From positions 1-10,707 of the forward strand of contig MU266871.1 of the NCBI GenBank assembly GCA_021014945.1: 10,707 nucleotides of DNA, given 5' to 3'. This DNA is from Leucogyrophana mollusca. Lineage: Eukaryota > Basidiomycota > Agaricomycetes > Boletales. The notes beneath the pieces are model-generated. The model was not told the DNA's origin. It ran no database searches and saw only the letters and a program-made list of their open reading frames with translations. Below are positions 1 to 7,519 of the stretch, in pieces (position 1 is the stretch's first letter; every line of letters starts with the position of its first letter). The translations under genes and the position numbers were made by a program.

Positions 1-490
1 CAGCTGTTTACAATGAAGGTTTTCTATTTGATTAGAAGGGAGCGAGGGGGGGAGACAGTAACACTTACGCATTGCACATGGTCGTCCCTTCATCGTCCTT
101 CCACCACACCGGGATCGCAGCAGTGCGACAGTTGTAGTGCTGGGCTGAGCAAACCGGGTCAGTTGGTGCCACTGGGTGAATATAAAAGGGAAACGTACCT
201 GTTTACAATGTGGACCGCGATCGAGATGGATGGTAAGATGGTGGATCGAACGACGGAGAGGCAGGTGAAAGGGACGACACCACACAAGGTGTCATACGCC
301 TTTCGTGACCGCATAGTGGTCGCCCACCCCAACGTGATCGACATCGATGTGGTTGAGTGTTAAGTTGAATTGTCCCGATTCGTAAGTTTGTCACATGTAA
401 CTGGTCACGTGGTCGCGTGGGCCCACCCCGGCGTCGCCCGAGGGCACTTCGGCAACCCCCGGCGCGCAGCCACAGCCAGCGCGTTTCAAC
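1..490. other. Unassigned left flank, no recognised gene
   Basis: No protein family is recognisable on either strand. An open frame at 13-363 (+) and overlapping minus-strand frames are short, have no visible domain and no clear splice partners. A TATA-like TATAAAA lies at 181-187. The 12-mer CTGTTTACAATG occurs twice, at 4-15 and 199-210. A small inverted repeat GACACC/GGTGTC sits at 276-281 and 288-293. The stretch ends where Egt1-like coding sequence becomes recognisable, near 491, so a breakpoint that removed the 5' part of egt1 probably lies between about 420 and 495. Confidence 0.4.
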
Positions 491-1333
491 TTCGCATTCT
501 TCAAGGAGCCACATACTGAGCCGAAGAACCTCACGGTCATCTCTGAGGTCCATTCTCCTGCGCTCACCGCCAACTGCTAAGCACTCTCACTCACGTCCCT
601 TCTAGCGCGGTATCGACCCGCATGTCGACGACCCCGACCACTGCCACGTAAGTTTCATACCCTTCCTCCATCCATCGCCCTCTTAGCTAACTCGCCCTAG
701 TCGCACTCTGAAGTCCCCAAGAAAGATGAAGACTGGCCTACCCTCACGACCATACTTTACTTCCGTGACCACGTCCGCGCGCACCTCTTCAAGCTCTACG
801 AAGATTTCAAATAAGGGCACCGTACCCTCAACCGTCACCTCGCGCGCACGCTTGTCATGACGCTTGAGCACGAAGGCTGGCATGTCGAAGTCAGCCTACA
901 TCTCTTTTGCGCTGCTGGTCCCCCCGCACAAGCTCACCTCCTTTGCGTATAGATGCTGCTCTACATGCTCATCCAACGTGCAGGCACTGGCACCCTCCCC
1001 CTCCTGGGTTCACCGTCCCCGTGGGAGGCCCTCGCCTCTCAATGGAACGCAACGACACGCCCGCCATCCACGCCCACCGTCACTCTGGGCGCTACCACCA
1101 TCACGTTCGGGCACGACGACTCAGAGGGTGACGACTTCGCCCCTGGAGTCGCAGGGGACGTCAAGGGCCACACCTTTGGGTGGGACAATGAGAGTCCTGC
1201 CCGCACTGTGGAAGTCGCACAATTCAAGTTGGAGTGGCGGCCCATCACCAATGCTGAATACCTCGCCTTTTGGGAGACGCATCGGGAGGTAGCCATGCCA
1301 TCTAGCTGGGTGCAGGAGGAGGACGGGGTGAAG
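491..1333 (+). pseudogene. egt1: Ergothioneine biosynthesis Egt1 fragment, interrupted
   Basis: Fungal Egt1 is a large fusion of a histidine methyltransferase with an EgtB-like iron sulfoxide synthase (DinB domain plus sulfatase-modifying-factor domain). Only the middle remains. Exons read: to 547 (KEPHTEP), 606-647 (RGIDPHVDDP), 701-889 (DEDWPTL, then LVMTLEHEGWHVE) and 953-1333 (LLYMLIQRAGTGTLP, FGWDNESPARTVEV, RPITNAEY). Introns are 548-605 (weak GTCCAT donor), 648-700 with CTAAC branch, 890-952 and 1334-1393. H-EGW-H-V-E at 869-889 is the HX3HXE metal-binding motif. An in-frame TAA at 812-814 (after EDFK) has no intron able to remove it. The whole methyltransferase domain is missing upstream, and most of the C-terminal domain, with its usual GGVWEW-type motifs, is missing downstream. 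This is a relic, not a functional gene. Confidence 0.85.
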
Positions 1334-1393
1334 GTGCGTCTTTCTTATTGCTGTACCCTGTAGTAATTGACGAGACGGACGTTTACTGTTGAG

Positions 1394-1860
1394 GTCCGTG
1401 GGACTTGGGTCGCCCCATCGAGGGAGCGCGGGCGGGCCAGGGTCGATGCGTGATCCCTGCGCAAACACCCAGGCGTTGTATCGCGTCAGACGAAGGTGAG
1501 TCCCTTCCTGTTTCTTCATCAGTCTAAATTCCTTAGCTTGTATCGCGACCTATTGGTAGGGAAGTCGCACAACCCTTTCTCAGGTATGTTGGTGGTGTAC
1601 AGTAAATGTTTTGATGTTTTTCCTCACCCAGTGGCCCCCATGTCCCCGTGCGTTTGCCATGAACAAGGTACTAATCCTAACACATTTCCCTGAGGCTCCC
1701 CTGGCGTATGCTCCACTGTGCATTGACGACGGCACCGCATCGCGGTCCCGGATTATTCACGCGGTCATTTTGCCTTATGTAGAAGTTAGGGCTTAGAGAG
1801 CTTCGAGACAGTCAACGCGAGGTGCGTGATACGTCCGCGCTACTTCTACCCGGAGCCAGT
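1394..1860. other. Unassigned stretch between two gene fragments
   Basis: After the 1334-1393 intron one would expect Egt1 to continue with a VRTV-like segment. The DNA gives VRGTWVAPS and then a stop (TGA at 1451-1453), and no later Egt1 motif appears in any frame. Several splice-like signals are present (GTGAGT near 1496, a CACCCAG acceptor near 1630), but the exons they would define match nothing I know. The N-terminal and catalytic-Cys part of the calpain that follows is not visible here either. The junction between the two fragments therefore lies somewhere in this stretch. Confidence 0.35.
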
Positions 1861-1869
1861 TCATAACGG

Positions 1870-2874
1870 CCATTCCAGTACTTCTGGCATCGATCTACAG
1901 TAAGTATACCGTGTGCGTCGTCCAGAAAAAGCTCATTATTGCGCGCAATGTACTTACAGGTTGGGTACCGGAACACGTCGAGATTCAAAGGTGATGCATC
2001 CATAGAAAGGGTGACCCTTAAGCTGATTGGTCTAAAGCGCAACATTTGAACGGGAGAAGACTTGGTCTCGTGCAATTTCTGCATTTATCAAAGGTACGGA
2101 TTTGTTCTCAGCGCTAGATCGTCATGCATATACATGTATTTCCTCATAGGTCATTGTGTTCTCACCCTTGGCACTGACGATAAGACGAGTGGGACATACC
2201 TGCACCTTGTACCCTCACACAGATACGCAGTAACAACGTATGGCCACCTGGACAATATGTTTTGCTTGGGGCGACGAATCTCGTAGATGTCCGAGAAACG
2301 GGTGGCGAAAGGTGGATGACACTTTTAGACTCCCGGATATGCTGTCCCCAGAACGACAGCGGGGGATCACGGTGTCCTGGGGCAGGTACTTTAACGCCAC
2401 ACTTGAGTGCGTGTATAGACTTGACCCGCCTTTTGTGTCTGACGGCCTCCACACTAGGAGTGCTGGACGTGTCGTGGGACGATGTATGTGGGCTGTTTGA
2501 TGGTGTTTACCCCAGCTGGGACACAAGCATATTCAAGCACTCGATCACTTTTCACGGGTAAGCCGAATTTAATTGATATTAACCTTCGCACTCATCAGTG
2601 CACATGGTATGGGGGCAGAAGACCACAGAAGAGAGATCGCAGTGTATGTCTCAGGCATCGTATTGTCATGATTTCTAAGAAGACCCGTTTGCCTTAGCCT
2701 CGAATCATCACCTGCCCCTGCGATACCAGGCGGGTGAAGGAGATGCAGACCAAGAAATATGGGTGCTGCTCCTAAGGCATCTGTTCGGAATACACCGCTC
2801 TCAATGTACAGAACCAAGACGACGGCGATGCGGCCGGAGACCCTGTGTCACTAGTGGACGGGGTGGTAAAATAG
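1870..2874 (+). pseudogene. PalB/Rim13/calpain-7-like cysteine protease fragment
   Basis: PalB/Rim13 calpains act in fungal alkaline-pH signalling. Recognisable exons in order: IDLQ (to 1899); TGWVPEHVEIQ (1960-1990); SATFEREKTWSRAISAF (to 2093); GHCVLTLGTD...PSHRYAV (from 2150, probable catalytic His codon 2218-2220); DVRETGGERWMTLLDS (2286-2385); GVLDVSWDDVCGLFDG...FHG (2458-2557); then QKTTEERSQ, SSNHHLPLRY and EIWVLLLRHL (2604-2794), a C2-like/PBH region. Introns 1991-2037, 2094-2149, 2386-2457 and 2644-2697 join their exons exactly in phase. Damage: phase conflicts at the introns ending 1959 and 2286, one base lost in exon 2599-2643 (HGM then G where W is expected), a frame change after RHLF (about 2790) before EYTALNVQNQDDGD, and a TAG at 2872-2874. 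The catalytic-Cys region is absent. Family call is by motif recognition. Exact subfamily is uncertain. Confidence 0.75.
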
Positions 2875-2889
2875 GTAACAATAGGTAAC
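2870..2889 (+). repeat. 10-bp perfect tandem duplication
   Basis: AATAGGTAAC occurs twice back to back (2870-2879 and 2880-2889), exactly where the calpain-like frame meets its TAG. It may be a replication-slippage or insertion scar. It also creates two GTAAC donor-like strings. Confidence 0.8.
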
Positions 2890-3339
2890 GTGAGGGGAAC
2901 TGGGAGGTTTTGCTACGACGCTACCTGACCGATACCCTTTCCCGACCTGCAGCATTCCATGCTCTGGTGCGACATTGTACGGCGTGATGTGGAGTACAGA
3001 AAAGGTGGGCTCCCCACTTCGTAACCATTCATTCATCAAGGACTCTTCGTTTTGGCGATTGCATTGTTTACGGTGGCTACTAGGTATTGTGTTGAAGGGG
3101 CGGCGATGATGGCAGCGGTTAGATGTGGTACAGGTTTGTGCCTACGAGCACCCAGTCACATCGACAGAACATAAAGTGTGGAGTGTCGTGTCTCGCAGCG
3201 CCGCTTTAGCATTTAAGTAGGACTCGTGTTTATAGTTACTGCTTAATAAACTCACTTGTCCAAATGGTTCTTGGATCAATTCCTATTAGTGCAATCTATT
3301 TGACTAGTGAACCCTATGTACAAAGAGGTTTTTGACTAG
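2890..3339. other. Unassigned; shared 3' flank
   Basis: No gene is recognised. A plus-strand AATAAA at 3245-3250 could once have served the calpain-like gene. The stretch next to 3340 is the 3' flank of the minus-strand gene. TTTGACTAG occurs twice within about 35 bp (near 3299 and 3331). Faint calpain-like tail sequence may persist to about 3040, but no motif is convincing. Confidence 0.35.
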
Positions 3340-5014
3340 CTATTGCAATGAAAGCTCCAACCAGGTCCCTCCATTAGATGGGGAGGAGATCCGCTTTATG
3401 TCCTTGGAATCTGGAACAGGGCACTCTGCCTCGAACACCCCTGGACAGGGTCCACCAAGGAGACGGCCTCTGCAATGAAGGATGATCTTGGACCGTGACA
3501 CCTGGGGTTTGTCCCATGGGCGAATAACCTTGCAAATGGCACATTGTGTCGGGGCTGGCTTTCCCCATGGACACATCTGCTGGTGAGTCCACATATATCT
3601 TTTCACTGTGGTACCATTCGAAGGATCCCCAGCTAAAAGATAGACATCACTGTGGCGGGACAGTGCTCCTGCTTCACCCAATATGTCCCTTATTGCTACA
3701 GGGAGGGCTAATCCAGAGATCAAAACATGCTGTGCATAGGAGAGCACGAATTGTCCCCCGAGGTTTGGGCTGAGGGCTTTTGCAGAGAAAGCAAACATAT
3801 AATCGATTCCGAGACTAAAAACAGGCAAAATATTAGGGGGTAATCTAAGTAGAACATGTACTGCACACATACCTATGAACAACCGATTTCAATTGTTCTA
3901 AGCTCTCACTGACGTTTACCACTGAACCGCAGGCCAAGAGAAATATCGTAGAGTTGCGAACGAATGCAGCCAGTGCTGAGTCAATGAATAGTGCCTGAAA
4001 AAACTAGACACCATTGTCAGAAAATTCATGTAGTGAGGAACTGGGAATACAAACATCCTCAGGAAGGTAGGACCCGTCAGGCTCAAGATAAAGATCCCCT
4101 GTATCATCGTTTGAGTGCGTGGTAATAAAAACTACAAGTCGATAGGGGCGTTTTTCCAACAGAAGCCCTCGGAGACTGGCCATCTGCTTCTTGAAGGCTT
4201 GAGAAGTGACTGGGGAGGAGAAATCAAAAGGAATATCCCGATGGACGAGATTAGACTGGAGCCATGGGGCCAGGTGTGTGATAATGCTAGGTACAGGTGT
4301 TGAGCAGGGGTTTTGGTCAACGCAAAAGAAATGGAGGATGATGATAGTCTGGGAGGAGAGCTTGGAGCTTGCGGTTAATTGGAAACGGCCCTGTACATCA
4401 AGGGGCTTCGGAAGATAGCGTTCCTGGAGGGTTAACTGGGTTCCAGGGGATGTGGCTTCGGAGATCACTCGATAGTATGCCTATCTCTGTTGCATCAGCA
4501 ATGATCAAGATATAAAATATTGGACACACAAAGTAAGGCTCAGAGACTTTTGCAAATGCCCTCTCATGGCATGATGGGCAGAGGAAGACCACATCCGGTG
4601 GAATAGAATTTGGGTCCAATTCTGGTGGAGTGAGACAGGTATCACAAACTGCGTTGCTGCACAGGTCGCATTCCATGAGATTGCCACCATTAGTACACAT
4701 AAAACAATACTATAGTATTTTTGTTAGTTAAAAAGATGTTTCTTAGAATCATTGAATGGACTGACGTGGCTATGATGCAATTGAGAGTGTTCTGGTTGGA
4801 CAACCTGAGGAAAAGTGGACATCAGTGGAATCACTGATTCTGACTTGAGGCTGATTGGCTGCATTGTGGTCACCACAGAGCTTGAAGTGGTTGCTTGATC
4901 CACTTGCATGGCATCGAGGCTGTCGCCTGGGCTATCGGGAACTACTTTGGATGTACCTCTGGAGTCCAGAAAGCCCTTACGCCTTTGAGACTTGGCTTTC
5001 TTCGACTTCGGCAT
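3340..5014 (-). CDS. Intact PHD-finger plus CHAT/caspase-like protein (novel type)
   Basis: Five exons on the minus strand: 5014-4766, 4709-4530, 4480-4055, 3994-3873, 3814-3340. Introns: 4765-4710, 4529-4481, 4054-3995, 3872-3815 (49-60 nt, GT..AG). All junctions keep phase, giving 483 residues and a TAG stop. The ATG at 5014 is preferred (A at -3, starts a basic MPKSKKAKSQRRK tract, possible NLS). An in-frame ATG at 5107 is possible. Residues 85-130 form a PHD-like finger: C85-x2-C88-x8-C97-x2-C100-x4-C105-x2-C108-x18-C127-x2-C130, with Cys at the usual His position. Residues about 190-320 resemble a CHAT/caspase fold: hydrophobic strand ending FITTHS (His265), then GDLYLEPDG, then a strand ending FLLACGS (Cys307), paralleling the HG...LSAC dyad of CHAT proteases. 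The C-terminus has HSDVYLL and C417-x2-C420, C440, C449. I recall similar unnamed mushroom proteins, but no established function. Caspase-like activity is inference. Confidence 0.8.
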
Positions 5015-5071
5015 CTTGTGAGATCTGATGAAGCCTGAGGGTGTGACTACCGGATTGGGAGGTAATACAAA

Positions 5072-5102
5072 GGGGACATAACACATCAATATTAATGTCC
5101 CC
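5072..5102. promoter_or_regulatory. Inverted repeat upstream of the PHD/CHAT-like gene
   Basis: GGGGACAT (5072-5079) and ATGTCCCC (5095-5102) are perfect 8-bp arms separated by 15 bp, starting about 58 bp upstream of the ATG at 5014 in the sense of that gene. It could be a dimeric transcription-factor site or a 5'-UTR hairpin. No factor can be named. It also lies next to the alternative upstream ATG at 5107. Confidence 0.3.
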
Positions 5103-5455
5103 CGCACCCGGAAAAATCATTAATTACATTGCCACGGGAGCTTACACAAACGGCGTTGCATACAACATTTTAATATGCTGGAGAGCAATGGGTACCATGG
5201 GTAACATTGGTGAATCTATTGACATATCCCAGTCGGGACAGGTTGGGACTGCCATACATGGAAGCCGCATTTTGTCAGACGCCGCATTGCCTCTTACCCC
5301 GCCACCACACTTTTGACGCTCGCCAACTTTGCCACCCGCTGCACTCATCCCTGCAGTCTGCGTCAACGTAACGTCTTCCTGAGCCTCAACTACGAAGGGC
5401 CGACCTTGGTCTGCGGAACGGGAGCTCAGAGGACGTTTGTTGATCGCACGGCATT
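5103..5455. other. Unassigned upstream region
   Basis: This should hold the promoter of the minus-strand gene. No clear TATA box is seen, though AT-rich patches (5117-5135, 5160-5175) lie close to it. A minus-strand frame at 5459-5142 is open but matches nothing and is Gly/Arg-rich by composition. A minus-strand GTAAGAGG string near 5300 looks like a splice donor without a convincing exon. I see no supported gene. Confidence 0.3.
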
Positions 5456-5537
5456 CCACTTACTTGCTCGCACCGCACTTATCTTCAACTGATCACCCAC
5501 TTACTTGCTCGCACCGCACTTATCCCCAACCGATCAC
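5456..5537 (+). repeat. 41-bp tandem duplication (two copies)
   Basis: Copies 5456-5496 and 5497-5537 begin CCACTTACTTGCTCGCACC and differ at three positions, all C/T. On the minus strand each copy carries GAGCAAGTAAGTGG, a near-ideal splice donor. A run of C follows directly (about 5535-5546). Confidence 0.85.
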
Positions 5538-5564
5538 CCCCCCCCATCCTGCGCACATGTGCAC

Positions 5565-6075
5565 CTCCACACCGCCCCGTCGCTCGTGGCCAGTCTCCCT
5601 AGAGCTGCTAGGGAGCGCAAACCAAACGCCATCCCCTCCAGCTTATCGCCAGGTACATGGCATTTTCACTTGTTTCAAAACTAATGCTAACCTCTGTTCC
5701 CAGCCTGTATGTGCCAGCGTCAAGGCGACTAGTGCAATTACCTTCGGTTTCCCACCCCACCACTACATCGGCGAAGTGGTCTCCTTTTGAAGCTGGTTCT
5801 CCAATGCCTCAACGCCGGCTCACTGGTGGTAGTGGCCCATCCCCTTGTCAATCATGGTCGTCGGAGTCGAACTCGAGAGCACCCTTTTGCCGCCTACCGA
5901 GCTCTAGAGAAACGCTACCAACTAAGTACGAGCCACGCGACTCTGGGGTTGTGTTGCGACCCCCACTCGGGGGACACTTCCCCCGACGCCGACGCCTCCT
6001 CACGATTACCGCATCTGCCTCCCCAAAAGCGTTCTCGTCAGTCGGATACAACCACGCAAACACCTTGAACAAGTA
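5565..6075 (+). other. Exon/intron-like scraps, unrecognised
   Basis: A well-formed intron is visible at 5653-5703 (GTACAT donor, GCTAAC branch at 5686-5691, CCCAG acceptor). Flanking frames read like low-complexity fungal protein: ASLPRAARERKPNAIPSSL before the intron, LYVPASRRLVQLPS and SAKWSPFEAGSPMPQ after it. The phases of these two do not match (the first ends in phase 1 and the second needs phase 2). In a further frame EHPFAAYRALEKRYQLSTSH (5872-5931) also looks protein-like. It is probably a decayed N-terminal portion of a Ser/Pro-rich gene. I cannot name the family, and the frame assignments are tentative. Confidence 0.3.
5904..5948 (+). repeat. 45-bp direct repeat, copy 1
   Basis: Starts CTAGAGAAACGCTACC and ends ACTCTGGGG. 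It matches copy 2 at 6083-6127 at 42 of 45 positions, all three differences being transitions. The 179-bp offset is not a multiple of three, so the copies are not simply tandem protein repeats in one frame. Confidence 0.85.
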
Positions 6076-6082
6076 ACCTGCA

Positions 6083-6127
6083 CTAGAGAAACACTACCAA
6101 CTAAGTACAAGCCACGCGACTCCGGGG
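6083..6127 (+). repeat. 45-bp direct repeat, copy 2
   Basis: Partner of 5904-5948. Here the sequence reads CTAGAGAAACACTACC and ends ACTCCGGGG. It is immediately preceded by GTAACCTGCACTAG, an intron-like end, so the repeat may be a duplicated exon. It may equally be a small duplicated insertion. Confidence 0.85.
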
Positions 6128-6129
6128 AG

Positions 6130-7073
6130 ACGTCCCTGGAGCCAATACCAACGCCAACGCCGTTGACGCAGACCAGTACAACGTCGCCCGCGCCTTCCTC
6201 GCCGCCCAGTGCCACTACACGCACTGTACACCAATACCAGCGCCGGCGCCAACGCCAACGCCACGCCCTCCGCCCACACGCACCCGCCTCCGCTGTTGAG
6301 AATCTTCAGCATCCGCTGCCTGCAACAACAACCCCCCTCAGCACACCCCCGCCCAACGCTCAAAACAACGCACTTCTGTGGCGCGGGCTGCAGCGGGGCA
6401 AGAGGGGCGGCACGTTGTTGGGCGATGCTGCGGGTGCGAAGGGGTCGAGTGTGAGTGCGAGTGCCAAAGTACACACACGCTCGCGGCACACCACCGCGCG
6501 CCGTCTCAGAGCTCTGCACGCACGGGCGGGCTCGCGCCACGTCGAGTACACACGGTCGGGGGGAGTCGAAGGACGGGACGTCGAAGGACTGTGCAACGCC
6601 CACGCGGTACTGCGCGCGTCAACGTCCGCGCTGAGGGGCTCGACGGCACCCTCCCGTTCATGCACGATCGCCACGTCGATCGTCACACCTCGTTGGCGTC
6701 GGGGAGGGCGACTTGGGTCGGTCAGCCTTCGCACGCCGGCCCTCGTTTTCCTCTGCTGTGCGACGACGGGTGACGCTCTTCCCCACGCACAGTATTGTGC
6801 TCGCGGAACACTGCGCGAACCTCCCTTCACTACCCCGTCCCCACTCCCGCGCACAGAGGAGCCACGCAGGACTCGAGGTGCTTGCGGGCCTCGAACTTGG
6901 AGAGGAGCCACGCAGGACGAAGAGGGCGAAGAGGGCGGGCGGCTCACCACCCCCCTCCACGCCGCCAACGCCCCCACCGCACTCACGTCTCGCCCGCCTC
7001 CTCCCCTTTGCATCCGCACGCACCCAGTCCATACCCGCACCCTCCTCGCCCCTCCCCCTAGCGTCCTTCCCAG
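6130..7073. other. GC-rich low-complexity stretch without a supported gene
   Basis: Long open frames exist on both strands because stop codons are rare in this composition (for example 44 of 60 bases are G or C at 6961-7020). The translated products are Arg/Pro/Thr/Ala-rich in every frame, with no domain, so I do not call any of them genes. One short segment, ADQYNVARAFLAAQCHYTH (about 6168-6224), looks more protein-like than the rest. An 18-bp direct repeat, AGAGGAGCCACGCAGGAC, occurs at 6855-6872 and 6901-6918. Confidence 0.35.
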
Positions 7074-7231
7074 GACAGACGCGCGCGTCGCTGTCACCAT
7101 GAAGATCGTCGCCCAGAAGACGAACGCGACAAGGCTGCCCCGGTGGACGCGCACTGCGTCTCCTATGGCCGCGCGCTCATCCCCGAGCTCGCAGACAATG
7201 CGGTCAAGCGCAGGAAGGCGCGGTCGCCACG
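7074..7231 (+). other. Exon-like segment with good splice ends, unrecognised
   Basis: A CTTCCCAG acceptor ends at 7073 and a GTGAGT donor starts at 7232. In between, one frame has no stop and reads as ordinary protein, including DERDKAAPVDAHCVSYGRA and ALIPELADNAVKRRK, unlike the biased frames around it. It is probably one exon of a host gene whose neighbours have been lost or scrambled. I cannot assign the family. Confidence 0.35.
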
Positions 7232-7393
7232 GTGAGTCAGCCTTTTTGCTGGCGCCCCTCCCTTATATACCTACCCTCGCTCCGTCTGCTGGGCCAACAA
7301 GCCCTATGGACGGTTTGTACGATAGTTTCCCTTGGGTCCCCCCCTCCCCCCAGATTTTACCACCTTTCATACCTAAACCCACCCTTTGGCCCA

Positions 7394-7444
7394 GGCGCTT
7401 GCTGACCTTAGGCGCTCGCTGACCTTATGTGCTTGCTGACCTTA
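7394..7444 (+). repeat. Three tandem 17-bp units
   Basis: Units 7394-7410, 7411-7427 and 7428-7444 follow GGCGCTTGCTGACCTTA with one or two changes each. Every unit contains GCTGAC followed by CTTA; the first two are followed by GG and the last by GGCGCA, so a branch-site plus CTTAG acceptor motif is repeated. Surrounding DNA (7232-7518) shows no gene. Confidence 0.8.
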
Positions 7445-7519
7445 GGCGCAGGGGCGGTAGCAGGCTCGATTAGGCCCCGGTCAAGGTTAAAAAAGGTCCC
7501 GCGAATCCCCGCTCACGCT

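Noticed and set aside
13..363. 116-codon open frame as a gene
   Set aside because: No family resemblance, no start context or splice partners, and competing open frames on the other strand.
4004..4006. In-frame TAG in the PHD/CHAT-like gene, which could suggest a stop or readthrough
   Set aside because: It falls within a 60-nt intron (4054-3995) with a GTTTGT donor, a TCTGAC branch and a TTTTTTCAG acceptor. Splicing keeps phase and gives a continuous product.
3340..5014. Transposase or KDZ-associated cysteine-cluster element
   Set aside because: No DDE/KDZ catalytic motifs, terminal inverted repeats or target-site duplications could be found. The cysteine spacing fits a PHD-type finger better.
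5015..5107. Upstream in-frame ATG at 5107 as the start of the PHD/CHAT-like gene
   Set aside because: Possible, but the added residues are hydrophobic and Pro-rich without a clear signal. The ATG at 5014 begins a basic tract typical of a nuclear protein and has A at -3.
5596..5614. Palindrome TCCCTAG-AGCTG-CTAGGGA as a terminator or attachment site
   Set aside because: A 7-bp arm palindrome is expected by chance fairly often, and no adjacent structure or gene boundary supports a function.
6360..7154. Minus-strand open frame (264 codons) overlapping the same DNA
   Set aside because: Same compositional effect. No recognisable motif and no splice structure supporting it.
6163..7422. Long plus-strand open frame (419 codons)
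   Set aside because: It lies in GC-rich DNA where several overlapping frames on both strands are open. The product is Arg/Pro/Thr-rich with no domain, and likely exon ends (7073, 7232) with a different coding frame cut through it.
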